Origin: Vicia villosa
Taxonomy: Eukaryota; Streptophyta; Magnoliopsida; Fabales; Fabaceae
Direction of reading: 5' to 3'
Assembly (NCBI RefSeq): GCF_029867415.1
Contig: NC_081183.1
Coordinates: 140,453,951-140,517,950 of the forward strand
DNA length: 64,000 bases
Shown here: piece by piece, positions 1-10,604 of the stretch
Layout: each line of letters starts with the position of its first letter
How positions within the stretch are numbered: position 1 is the first letter of the stretch
Translations under genes and position numbers: made by a program
The notes under the pieces: model-generated
What the model saw: only the letters and a program-made list of their open reading frames with translations
Databases searched by the model: none
What the model was told of the DNA's origin: nothing

Positions 1-225
1 GTGTTTGAAAATCATCTGATCAAGTGATCTTTAATTGAACAAATGCCAAACATCCTTTTATTCTTGATATGATAATAGATAAGTCTCTGCCAAGATCCTT
101 TGATTATGAATGCACATGATGCAAATGTATGATTTTTTGGATGGTTTGAGTAATAGATATGCAAATGGTATTTTAAATCAAAAGCCAGATAGAAAAAAAT
201 ATAGGGCAAATTTTAGGGTGCAACA
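1..225 (-). mobile_element. Ogre-like LTR retrotransposon, 3' LTR (partial, cut by window start)
   Basis: These 225 bases match 8874-9098 with no difference that I can see. They are the part of the left LTR next to the internal region. The element runs on the minus strand, so this LTR is its 3' LTR and begins (minus strand) with TGTTGCACCC at 225. The rest lies before the window. Identity over this short stretch suggests a young insertion. Confidence 0.85.
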
Positions 226-241
226 GCTGCCCCTATTTAAT
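226..241 (-). other. Polypurine tract of the Ogre-like element
   Basis: Directly outside the LTR edge the minus strand reads AAATAGGGGCAGC, a purine-rich run ending at the LTR start. This is the expected plus-strand primer position for an LTR element on the minus strand. Confidence 0.7.
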
Positions 242-374
242 CATTTTAAACCTGAAAGTGAGATTGGTGCTAGCCTTTCGAGCATTCGAGGTAGAAGAAG
301 ATTAAATACCAAGTGAACCTGAAAATTTGCCTGATGAGATAGGAGAAGAATGGTGTCAAATCCACTGAGGAAAA

Positions 375-1313
375 TCGCATCAACTCTAGGTTGAACAAAT
401 TAACTCTGGGTTAGGATTGAAATAAACGTCAACTCTGGGTTGAAAAAGAAAAGTGGGTCAACTCTGGGTTGAGAAGGAAAGAAAGAAGATCAACTCTGGG
501 TTGAGAGAAAGTAATTGGATAATGACTATGGGTTGAAAGTGGAAAGATGAACTATTAGAAATAACCGTCAACTCTGGGTTGAGTGGGAAGAAAAAAGGTG
601 ACCGTCAACTCTGGGTTGAGTGGGAAAAGACAAAAGATAACCGTCAATTCTGGGTTGAGTGGGAAGAAAAAGGTGACCGTCGACTCTAGGTTGAGTGGGA
701 AAGACAAATGATAACCGTCAACTCTGGGTTGAGTGGGAAAGGGAAAAACCGTCAACTCTGGGTTGAGAGGGAAATAAGAAAGGATAACCGTCAACTCTGG
801 GTTGAGTGGGAAAAGGAATCAATTCTGGATTGAATGAAAGATGATTGTCAACTCTGGGTTGAGAAGTAAAAGATCAACTCTGGATTAAGAAAGGATAACC
901 GTCAACTCTGGGTTGAGTGGGAAAAGACAAAAGATGACCGTCAACTCTGGGTTGAGTGGGAAAAGAGAAAAGATAACCGTCAACTCTGGGTTGAGTGGGA
1001 AAGAAAGACAAGGATCAACTCTGGGTTGAATAAAAGATAACCGTCAACTCTGGGTTGAGTGGGAAAGAAAGACAAGGATCAACTCTGGGTTGAATAAAAG
1101 ATAACCGTCAACTCTGGGTTGAGTGGGAAATACAAATGATGACCGTCAACTCTGGGATGAGTGGGAAAGAGATTAAAGGAAATAACCGTCAACTCTGGGT
1201 TGAGTGGGAAAAGATAATTAACTCGGGGTTAAAAGATGAAAGGAAAGTCAACTCTAGGTTGAACACAAAAACATCAACTCTGGGTGGAAGAAAGATGAAC
1301 ATGATTGACTTTG
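375..1313. repeat. Minisatellite of TCAACTCTGGGTTGA units (about 25 copies)
   Basis: The core TCAACTCTGGGTTGA recurs about every 25-45 bp, usually as CCGTCAACTCTGGGTTGAG followed by TGGGAAA and a variable purine-rich spacer. TCAAC and GTTGA at the ends of the core are reverse complements, so each unit can form a small hairpin. Copies are near-identical in the middle and degenerate at the edges (about 375-500 and 1200-1313). A variable tandem array beside the 3' LTR is a known feature of Ogre elements. The short ORFs across it only reflect the repeat. Confidence 0.92.
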
Positions 1314-3615
1314 GGAGATGACACCACAATGGTAACTCTGAGTGATCCAGTGGAATATCAATTGAAGGCTTGTATGGACCTCATCTGATGAGTAACTTGG
1401 CTTATGCTTCATATGCAATGTTTGATTTTTTTTTCTTGATGCACTTTTGGAGATGCAATGCAATGAGTTCTATATGCAGTGTACCGATTGATTGTTCAGG
1501 GTTTATGCTTTGTGTGGGAATAGATTAGGTGGAGCTCTGAAACTCTGCTTGATTCAGGATAGGGTGGATGCCCCTGCTTTATTGATGATTGGATTATTGA
1601 GGGAGATATGCTAATGAGAATGCAATGATATGCATGATGCATGTATGATGATGAATGTAATGATTGTTTCCAAGATACAAGGAGTGGATGGAGAATGCCT
1701 CAGTTGAAAGGTCATAGATTGAAGGATAGCCCTTGTGAAGGTGAGGTGTTTAGCTTGACTCCTCGATACTTGTCTCGATATGTGACACTTGATTGAAGAT
1801 GAAGAACTTAATTGTTATCAGCTTGCCCAACTTATAAGATCTCTTGAGATAGAACTTTGATAATGCCTGAATCATGGAGATTTGAAATGGTCTGCCCCAG
1901 TGTTGATCATGGAATGAATGCCCCAGATTGAAAGGAACTTTTCCACTTAATGGATTCTTCAGATATTTGCTTTGTGGATGACCAACCTTTGCCTTTGCAA
2001 GACTACTCGATGGAATTTCAATGTTGAACTTTCCTTGGTATCAAGTACTTATTTTCATATTAGAGACAATTCTGTTTTGAAAAGGATAAAGAGAATGCAA
2101 TGCACGTGTTAATCTCAAAGAAAAGTTTTATTTGTCAAAATGTTGTACTGATACTAACACAAATGACACAGCAACATTAGGAGTCAGTTTGACATGATTT
2201 TACAGTTTGTATGCTTTCGAAACGAACCTTGCTTCAATTAGGACTTTCGAGGGTTGTAACGTGGTCGGGTTCACGGTTTGAGAAACAAAGGATAAAGGCT
2301 CAAGTTCTACTTAACCCACCCATTCTTCGTGATGTTCTACAGTCCTACGTTCAGCTAGTTTGACACGAGCGTTCACCTTTCAGGAAGGATTGTGATGGAT
2401 GAGGATCTTTTATGACTTTGATGGAGGCGGCAGCCACACTTTGGTGTTTTTATTGATGGTTACAACAACTTGTCCCTTGGAGGTTTTTTTTTCTTTTTCT
2501 TTGTCTTTTGCTTTCCCTAAATTTTGCCTGGACAAAAAGTTTCTTTTGAATTTGGTTTCCGTTGTCCAGCGGGATATGCCCTAATTTTTGCCTAAGTCAT
2601 TTGCTTCAAAGCTTTTTTCTTTTTGACTTAGCGGGCTATTGTTTCTTTCTTTTTTGATCATAACTTTCTTTTCATTCTTTTTTGTCTCGTTCGGGAACAA
2701 GTTGTATGACTTTGGTGATTGACTTGATGAAAAGGTTGTGACTGCCTTCTTCTTAGTGAATGAGAGACTTCCATTATGGATAGTGCTCTTCTTCTTTTGT
2801 TGTGAGACATGAAATATGATTGATCCTCTGATGGAATACCTGAAAGTTGAGCGCTCGGTCGCACTAACTGAAGACTACCCTGCCCCTGGTTAAGATTAAG
2901 GGTTTTGTATTTTTTTGAAAAGAAACTACTACTCCTTAGGCTCAAGGGGTTGACGAGGGTTTCACTCCCTTATAACTCCAGTGTTTGGGAATTGAAACAA
3001 TGCCTGTACATCGTCAGCAGGATCTTTGTTCTAAAAGCATACAGTTAGTAGTTCATGTGTTTTTGATTTTTCATCATTCTCCTTTTTTAGTTGCTTAAGA
3101 CAAATGAGTTGAATATCAATGAACATAATGACAAAGATGAAATGATTTGAGAAAAACATGTATTTTGCATTATTTTTATTGATTCAAACAGAATGAGTTT
3201 CTTACAATGAGAAGTACTTGATACCAACAAAAGTAATACAATTGAAAATACTAAAGAAATCTATACAATGGCAAGCTTGGCCTTATTATGATGCAAGTGC
3301 AATGTTCTCTGACAAACACAAAGTTTTTAGGCTCCTTTGGTGGAAGGTACCCTCACGAGGAGGCGTGGGGTCCTTAGATAGTAGCTTGATTTTTTTTGTA
3401 ATTCCCCATGATTCTTTGTCGGTGAGCTCTTGTCAGATATCGGTGTGGAGGAATTGTCTTGTCTGATCTGATGGAGAGGAAGAATGTAGGAGTCTTGGTA
3501 ACCATGGATGCATATGCATGAATGCAAAAATGTTAATGATGATGCAAATGCAGTAGGAATCAGGATCAAGGATCAAGGCCTCTTGTGATAATAACTTCTC
3601 ATGGTCAATAAGATA

Positions 3616-3872
3616 TGGTCGAATCCTCTAGATTCAGAGGTTCGACGTTGCATTCTTGATAACTAGGTGGTGCATAAGTCAAAGATGGTCGAACCCTCCA
3701 GATTCAGAGGTTCGACGTTGATTGATTCTAATGGATAACTGATGTAGAACTTCTGTATAAGTCAAAGATGGTCGAATCCTCCAGATTCAGAGGTTCGACG
3801 TTGATTCAGGATAGATAACCTTTGCATAAGTCAAATAAGGTCGAACCTTCCAGATTCAGAGGTTCGACGTTG
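3616..3872. repeat. Four-copy inverted-repeat array (GTCGAACC...GGTTCGAC)
   Basis: Four copies of a roughly 34-bp unit lie at about 3616-3650, 3686-3720, 3769-3803 and 3839-3872. Each reads GTCGAAYCCT, then CCAGATTCAG, then AGGTTCGACGTTG. The ends GTCGAACC and GGTTCGAC are reverse complements, so each is a perfect or near-perfect hairpin. The linkers (TAAGTCAAAGATG-like) are also partly repeated, giving a period of about 70-80 bp. Confidence 0.9.
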
Positions 3873-4378
3873 ATTATGATAGATAGTATGAATGGGCATA
3901 GGGTGGGATGGATGTATGTTTTCCTGCAAAACAAAATTTCCCAACCCCTCTCACAGGTATGGTCTAGTATAAGGTAGGTTAAAAGGTCTCCAGCGTTAAC
4001 AGTTCTCCTGAAACACCATCATTGTTGCAAATACATGCCAACAATGGTATCCCATTTGAACCTCAACTGGTCGTGGGTCTCATGATCGCAATCAACAGAA
4101 CCTGACATTCTGTTGGCGTCATGACTATCCACTCTATCCTAGGTAGCCTAAGTATCACTCTGGCCTGGGTATTGGGCCTTTTACCTCAAATCAGTAACAT
4201 CCCATCCCAACAGACAGCAGAATAATAATCATAGTATATGAAAATAAAATGCGATGCATAAAGAAATAAAGCAATAAACCAATAAAGTAATAAAGCAATA
4301 AATAAACACCCAAAGAAAAGAAAACAAACACAAGCTAGGATCGACTCGCTAAGAATGGACCAGCACAGGTCTATCACA

Positions 4379-4396
4379 TCCCCAGCAGAGTCGCCA
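4379..4396 (-). other. Primer binding site of the Ogre-like element (tRNA-Arg type)
   Basis: The minus strand reads TGGCGACTCTGCTGGGGA, two bases inside the LTR edge at 4399. It starts with TGG, as expected for a site pairing with a tRNA 3' end. Ogre elements are known to use tRNA-Arg; I matched this motif from memory and could not align it to a tRNA. Confidence 0.75.
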
Positions 4397-5094
4397 GCTG
4401 TCGCACGCTCGCGAAATGATGAACAGAGTCGCCACCAATATATTTATCCCAAAGCGGGAAAGGAATATCAGAAAACCTGGAATAAGGAATGGATAAGAAA
4501 AGGTCTTTCGACCAGAGATAGGGTACGGGAGTCGGTTACGCAAGCGGAAGGTATTAGCACCCCTCACGTCCATCGTACTCGATGGTATCCGCCTATGTTT
4601 GTTGCTATCTAAAGGGTGTATAAATCTAAAGATTAATTACTAAATGCATGCAAATGAAAGAAAAGAAACACGGGGAAAATAAGGTTTATAAATAGTTGTG
4701 CTCGCTTAGGCCCCGCGACCTAATGCCTACGTATCCTTTTCAGGAATCAGAGCGCCGTAGTTCGGCTCTTTAGTTTTTTGTTTGTTTTTGTGTTTTTTAG
4801 TTGAACCGTTACATTCGCACTCCGCTGCTCGACCTCTGGAGTCTTAAGCTGGGAATGGAGCGGAAGTAACGTGTCCGATTAGGAGAAAGAATGCCCTGAA
4901 GGCAAGAGAAAGAATGCCTCGGAGGCAAGAGAGAGAAGAGAGAAGATTGGTTTGTGTTTTTTATGTAACTTCATGATGAACAAAACCCAATACAAGGCTT
5001 CGCACCACTTCATTACTTTGTTTAGGTCTGAGCCTTTATTAAGTGTTTTAGATGTTTTTGGTTGAGTGTTTTTTAAGGGAATTTACTTTGCGAT

Positions 5095-5395
5095 TCGAAT
5101 CACATAAAATGTATAATGATCGAGAAGCAGATTAGGGAATGAATCCCACTCACTTCTATCCCATTATGTAATGTTCGAGAAACAGATTAGGGAATGAATC
5201 CCACTCATTTCTATCCCATTAGTTAATGTTCGAGAAACAGATTAGGGAATGAATCCCACTCATTTCTCTCCCATTAAGTAGTGACAGAGAAACAGATTAG
5301 GGAATGAATCCCACTCATTTCTATGTCACTAAGTGATTGAGAAACAGATTAGGGAATGAATCCCACTCATTTCTCTATCACTTTCTTAATGTGAT
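5095..5395. repeat. Five-copy palindromic array in the Ogre-like LTR
   Basis: Five units of about 50-65 bp each hold GAGAAACAGATTAGGG followed by AATGAATCCCACTCATTTCT. GAGAAA pairs with TTTCTC and GGGA with TCCC, so each unit folds into a hairpin. Bases flanking the stems (for example ATGGGATAG against CTATCCCAT) extend pairing between units. The array is bracketed by GCGATTCGAATCACAT at the left and ATGTGATTCGCATC-like sequence at the right, also inverted, so the block is palindromic at two scales. Confidence 0.88.
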
Positions 5396-7170
5396 TCGCA
5401 TCTTCCTTTATTAAATGTTTTAAAGTTGAAAAGAAAAAGGGAAAGAAAACTAGCCTAAAATGAAGTAACTAGCCTAAGTGTTAGGATTTTAAGGGAAAAG
5501 ACTAAGCCTAATATTATGAAGATTATAGGTCCTAGATCTTAAAGGAAACATACAAGTGAAGTCACAAAATTATAAGTCAAAAGAATCAATGTAAACAAAT
5601 GATACAAAATAGTACAAAATGATTTAAGGATGACTTGAAATATAGTACAAAGCATGGAAGCAAAAGATGCAAAACACAGTACAAAAATCAAATTAAAATA
5701 CTATTATTTTTTTATGATTTTTATGTGAAAAATTGAATTAGAAATCAAGCAAAAGAATTGAAATAAAAGCCTAAACTAATATTTTTTGTGGACATTTTTT
5801 ATGTCAAAAATCATGTATTGAAGTCTAAGAATTAGAGGAAAAATTAGCAATTAATCACCTAAAAGAAATGGCAAAAAAAACTAATTAAAACTAAAATTAA
5901 AACTAATGGAAACAGGGGGTGCAAGCTGAATAAAGTGGTGTGATCAGTAAAACGCAGGGCCCAAAGTTGTTGGTGGCCCAGCGGAGTTATTGTTACAGAT
6001 TTTTTTATATAGTCAAAAAATGGTATGGGCCCGAGGGGGTACACTATAGCAATTCGTGATGTGGCCCAAGATAATTCTTTTTTGTTTACAATTTCTTGGT
6101 GCCAAAAACGTGTGCAGCATGGGCCACATGGGGTGTGTGAGTAGCGTTTCAAGCCCAAGAGTTTTTTACTCAGATTATTGATCCATGATTATTGTTATTA
6201 TGATTTTATTAATTGATTTTAAAATAAAAATAAGAATAACATAGTGAAAATATAGGAAAATCGAAATGGGGGCTAGGGTTAGTGTTATGTACCGATTGAA
6301 CTCCTTCTGCTCTCAACTATGTGCGACGGCGCCGGAATCGTTGCCCCGTCTCCGATCAAGATCTTTAAACACAATCGGAGAGACGGCGTGTTCGCTCAGC
6401 CCACTTCTCTGTTCTTGATGTCATTGTTGAGAATCCAGCAAAATTGACGGTCGCGGGTGATGAAGACGATGATTGGTAACGATTTGCGAGGAAGGTGAGG
6501 CGCGATGGTGATTGAAGTGGTTGGCGATCATGAACAATGCAATGATGATGATGAACGTGCTATCCCTTTGAAATCGAGAGAGGATCGGAGATTTTTATGC
6601 AGAGAAGAAGAATTAGCGAATCTGAGGACGAAGCTCCGAGAAACTTGTTTAGAGGTTCTTTCTTCTTCTGGTTTCTGTTCAATTTTGGCTATGGAGATGA
6701 TGTTGATGAAGTTCTTGTTGCAGGACTTTGGAAACGATTCAGAACCAAGGGAGGGTGATGAGGTTGAAGGTTATAGAGATGGAGAGAAGAGGATTCCAAG
6801 GTGAAATTCCATTTTTTGTTACATATTTCTTCCTCGCGATTCTCAATTTTCTTTCTCTTTTCTGTTCTATTGTTTTTTCATATTGGGACTTAGAAGGTTG
6901 AAGATAGAGATTATGGAGATGGTGAGAAAATCAAGAGTGGAAGAAAACGGTGGAGGTTGAAGGTGAGAAAGAATGGAGAATTGAGGTTTGGTGAGGATGA
7001 ATGGTGTATGAGGAATGATGAAGGTGAATCGTGGAAGTGGTAGGGGAGTGAAGGAAAAGAAGAAGGTGGTGAGAAGTGAAGAAGGTGAAGGAAAAAAAAG
7101 GAAGAGAAAGATGAAGATTGTGAAGAATGGTGGAGTGAAGGGAGAGCTCAAAGAATGAAGCCAAGTTCTG

Positions 7171-7178
7171 ATTTATAG
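7171..7178 (-). promoter_or_regulatory. Probable TATA box of the Ogre-like LTR
   Basis: The minus strand reads CTATAAAT, a good plant TATA box. Downstream on the minus strand (about 7165 to 6890) is a long pyrimidine-rich stretch typical of plant 5' leaders. This would place transcription start near 7145, giving a U3 of about 1.95 kb and an R-U5 of about 2.7 kb. Confidence 0.55.
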
Positions 7179-9198
7179 AGGTGGAGGAGATTGAATTTTT
7201 GAGGTAACTTCCCTTCTCTTCTTCTGTTAATCTGTTAGGAGTTGTGTAACTGTTTTTTGGAGGTTGCTAGGGTAGTTAGAAATCTGTTATGAATCGGTTA
7301 GGATAGGTTAGAGATTTGTACTAGGTTGTTAGAATTCTGTTAGGGAGTTGGTTATTTCTGTTTGAGGTTTGTTGCATGGAAATTGGAAGTTAGTTAGGAA
7401 AAATGTTAGTTACAAAAGTTAGTTAGAAAGCTGTTAGGTAATCAACTAAGGTTGAGACTGAGTTAAAAAAAGTTAGAAGGTAGAGATAATTAAAACTGTT
7501 AATAAACTTAGACAGAGACAGTTAGGATGCTAGAAAACTCTACTTCAATCTGCTTCTTTGCCACTGTATCGAATGATTTGAATATTGTTTGAACTAGTGC
7601 TGGAAATTGAACTGAATGGGGTTCTGACTTATGCAGGGTATATATTTTGATGATAGTTTTGAATTTCCTGTAATAAATTTTGCTGCAGAGTCGGTTTGTT
7701 GGCAGCTCAGTACTTGGGAATGTAAAGCTGTGATTTTTGTGGCTTAATGAGGTTCTGTTTGTGTGAGGAAAAAAGAGTTGTTAGTGTTTAGGTATGTATG
7801 AATTTAGGTGCAGGGCTATAATTGTATTTTGGTTTTGTTGAATGAGATAGGAGGCTTAATGAAGTGTGTGTAAATGGCATTGTGAACTATATTTTATTCT
7901 GTTTTCGAACTGATACATCGAGCCCGTAGCACTAGTAGGGGACATATGGTGATGGCGAGATGCTGTAAGATGATTCTCGAACCCTTTATGTATGCTGAAG
8001 AGAACTTGTATAGTGGATTGACTTGCTGTTGATGATTGCATTGGCTTGCCCTTTGGATTATTGAAATGGTTTACATAGGCTTTTAGAATTGTGCATGTAT
8101 GCATCCTGTTTTGGACATCTTGTAATATATCTTCTTGGCTGAATGACGATGAATAATATACTTGAGCTTAAATTCAATTTTGAATGAGAAATGGTGAATT
8201 GAACATTGAATATATGGTTGGATGATATAATCTCCTTGTACTGATATACACTTGGTTTAACTTAGGAACTGGTTTGGTGTTGCTTTTCTTTTTTCATTCC
8301 TTGTGTTAACAGCAGCATACAATTGAGATGGAGTTGTGATGTTCTTGTCTTTTGTTGTTGCAGGTCAGTTATATGGTAATGGAAGCATGGGATCTCAAAT
8401 CGACAAGGGGCAGCAGAGAAAACCTTGGACAGTTTCTTTTAATGGGAGTTTGGGACTACGTAGTAATTGTGAAGGATGATGATTTTCTCTTTCGAGTGCA
8501 GGTTGGCAACTCTGTGAAGCAGCTTAAGGCACTGTTTTTATTTCCTTTTTTTTTGAATGTCTGCAGAATTATGGTGAAACAGAATGGACTTTTGGCTTGG
8601 AGGCTTGAAGAAATGAAGAGAAATAGGTTTAGAATAGGAATATTGACTTGTGAAAGAATGGTGATGTAACATAATTGTAATGGTTCTTTTCCTTTGTATT
8701 TATCTGATGGAATGTAATGATGTAATAACTTAGACTTGGTTTTTATGTTGATTTTTCCAAAGTAACGTGTACTTTTAAGAAATGAATTTTGCATTTTCCT
8801 CTTCTTTATATATTCTTCAAAGGCTTTAGCTCAATCTCTAAGAATCACAAAATATCTAGGGAAATAAACCCGAGTGTTTGAAAATCATCTGATCAAGTGA
8901 TCTTTAATTGAACAAATGCCAAACATCCTTTTATTCTTGATATGATAATAGATAAGTCTCTGCCAAGATCCTTTGATTATGAATGCACATGATGCAAATG
9001 TATGATTTTTTGGATGGTTTGAGTAATAGATATGCAAATGGTATTTTAAATCAAAAGCCAGATAGAAAAAAATATAGGGCAAATTTTAGGGTGCAACAGT
9101 ATGTTGCTTCATGTTATAGGTATGATTATTTATTAAGGGTGTAATTGTTTATTATTTTTTGTATGGCATACAATTGATTACTGTTATGATTGAAACAG

Positions 9199-9583
9199 AA
9201 AATCAACTTTTATGGAGACTTATTCCCACATTGTGTATCCAACCAATGGACTACAGTTGTGGCATGTGGATGATCAGGATCAAGTTGAACCCCCAGTTAT
9301 GAGAAAAGCAATAGGAAGGCCCAAAAAACAGAGGAACAAAACAAATGATGAACCAAGGAATCCCCACATATTGCCAAGGAGGTTTTCCACTGTTACATCT
9401 CCAAAGTGTGGTGCTATGGGACATAATAAAAGGAGCTGTAAGGGTAAGAGTGATGCAGATAGGGCAATTCCAAAGGGTGGCAACAAACCAAAGAAGGCTG
9501 CTAAGGCTAAGAAGGTGAAGACTAAGGAGAAGCAAATAGAAATTGGTCAAGGATCACAAGCTCCTCAACCCACTCAGGAGTAG
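9199..9583 (+). CDS. MULE transposase (MURA-like), C-terminal exon
   Basis: The last exon of a Mutator-like transposase opens after a plausible acceptor (AAACAG at 9193-9198). The frame holds ETYSHIVYPTNGLQLW, then a PP-R-K-GRPKK motif, then a CCHC zinc knuckle (CGAMGHNKRSCKG), and a Lys/Gln-rich tail ending at 9583. This order (conserved Y-IYP-NG-W segment, GRPKK, zinc knuckle) is the standard C-terminus of plant MURA-type transposases; the knuckle probably binds nucleic acid. The catalytic DDE domain is not in the window because the Ogre-like element sits just upstream, probably in an intron. No stop or frameshift is seen in the part present. It cannot be functional from this window alone. 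Confidence 0.8.
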
Positions 9584-10204
9584 TTATTTAGGTGTTATTT
9601 TGGTGTTATTTTGGTGTAACGTATTGCAAGAACAATGTTAAGTTACTGATGGTTGTATTACATATTAGAACAATGTTAATGTAATGGATGTTGTAAGGTA
9701 TTATTCTAACAATGTTAATGCATTTAAGGTGTTATTTTGGATTCATTATTCTGTCAAATTTAAGGCATATAAATTTGTGTCAAATATTGTGTCAAAATTA
9801 CAGGTACAAAATAAGTCATATATTGACTTCATTATTGTGTCAAATATTTGTGTCAAAATTGCAGGTACCTATGTTGTCAAAATTCTGTCAATTTAGAAGT
9901 ATTGTTGTGTCAAATTAACAGGTTATAAGCACTGTTGTGTCAAATTAACAGGTTAGAAGCATTGGAGTCAAATTAACATTGAATTAACATTTGCAAACAG
10001 GTTATAAGCATAACATTAAATTAACATTAGTGTCAAATTATCACAATAAAATTGAATTGAACTTTTGCATTACATTGTATATTGCTGACAAAATAAACCA
10101 GTATACCATTTCATCAATGTTATTTCAACTTTACCCTACTTCATCAATGTTGTCCCAACAAATACAAACAACATGACAAAAAACAAAATCCAATTGATCT
10201 TCAA

Positions 10205-10604
10205 CTATTTCTTCAAGATCTTCATTTTCATCTTCAATTCGTCTTCCTTTGCCTTGTAGATGTTAACCAACTCGTTCTCCTCATTCAAGTTATTTAATAG
10301 TGAAGAGATTAACTCTTTTGCCCTAGGATTCATCTCCTCGTCTTGCCAAGCAAAATGACTGCATTTTTTGAATCCTTGGATCTGTTGTCACCAACGAAGA
10401 AGAAGATGAGTAACACTCAGACCAATTACAGAGGAAGATGAACAAAACGATTCATACCTTATACATGCCACATCCATAAAAACGGCGACCTAGGTTCGCA
10501 TCCGTCCATGCCGTCATCAATGGAGCATCGAGATCACACTTGCATACGTACCTCGAACGACTTGAAGTTATGCTACCATGGCTAAAACCGGACTGCTTTG
10601 ACAT
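10205..10604 (-). CDS. Small GRF-type zinc-finger protein (two exons, 107 aa)
   Basis: This gene is split by a 76-nt intron (10382-10457, GT...CAG on the minus strand). Exon 1 is 10458-10604 (start ATG at 10604) and exon 2 is 10381-10205 (stop TAG). The spliced product of 107 residues has VCKCDLDAPLMTAWTDANLG followed by RRFYGCGMYK, then (exon 2) KCSHFAWQDEE. This is the zf-GRF pattern: C-x-C, G-R-R-F-x-x-C, and a last C before F-x-W-x-D-E. A Lys/Glu-rich, probably coiled-coil tail follows. GRF fingers are putative nucleic-acid binding modules; small GRF proteins with a coiled tail are abundant in plant genomes. The intron falls between the third and fourth zinc ligands and keeps frame, which supports a real gene. 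It lies convergent to the transposase and inside the MULE end, so it may be a MULE passenger. Confidence 0.78.

Larger units (their letters stand above)
226..4398 (-). mobile_element. Internal region of the Ogre-like element, non-coding
   Basis: This is the 4.17 kb between the two LTRs. It has no ORF longer than about 100 codons and no gag, protease, RT, RNase H or integrase motif on either strand. A complete Ogre has more than 10 kb of internal DNA with gag-pol, so this is a large deletion derivative or a non-autonomous relative mobilised in trans. Two hairpin-rich tandem arrays (375-1313 and 3616-3872) lie inside; the rest (about 1320-3600 and 3880-4378) is AT-rich unique sequence with nothing recognisable. 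The assignment to Ogre rests on LTR length, the primer-site type and an array next to the 3' LTR, not on protein homology. Confidence 0.75.
4399..9098 (-). mobile_element. Ogre-like 5' LTR, 4700 bp
   Basis: On the + strand it begins TGTCGCACGC beside the primer site and ends GGGTGCAACA at 9098, giving matching TGTYGCAC termini. Its last 225 bases repeat 1-225. LTRs of 4-6 kb are characteristic of Ogre. It contains a five-copy palindromic array (5095-5395), a TATA box on the minus strand (7171-7178) and a strongly purine-rich + strand at about 6890-7165 (pyrimidine-rich leader in the transcript). The ORFs in it (for example 6505-6804) resemble nothing known. The outer flank from 9099 (GTATG) should be one copy of the TSD; its partner lies outside the window. 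Confidence 0.85.

Noticed and set aside
375..1313. CRISPR-like array (short repeats with variable spacers)
   Set aside because: The genome is a plant's. Spacers are low-complexity purine-rich variants of each other and of uneven length, and the array lies inside an LTR element: it is a minisatellite.
6505..6804. 99-codon ORF in the Ogre-like LTR as a gene
   Set aside because: It resembles no known protein, is antisense to the element, and lies in an LTR. Other LTR ORFs (6867-7164, 7856-8104, 8352-8794) are also chance frames in purine-rich DNA.
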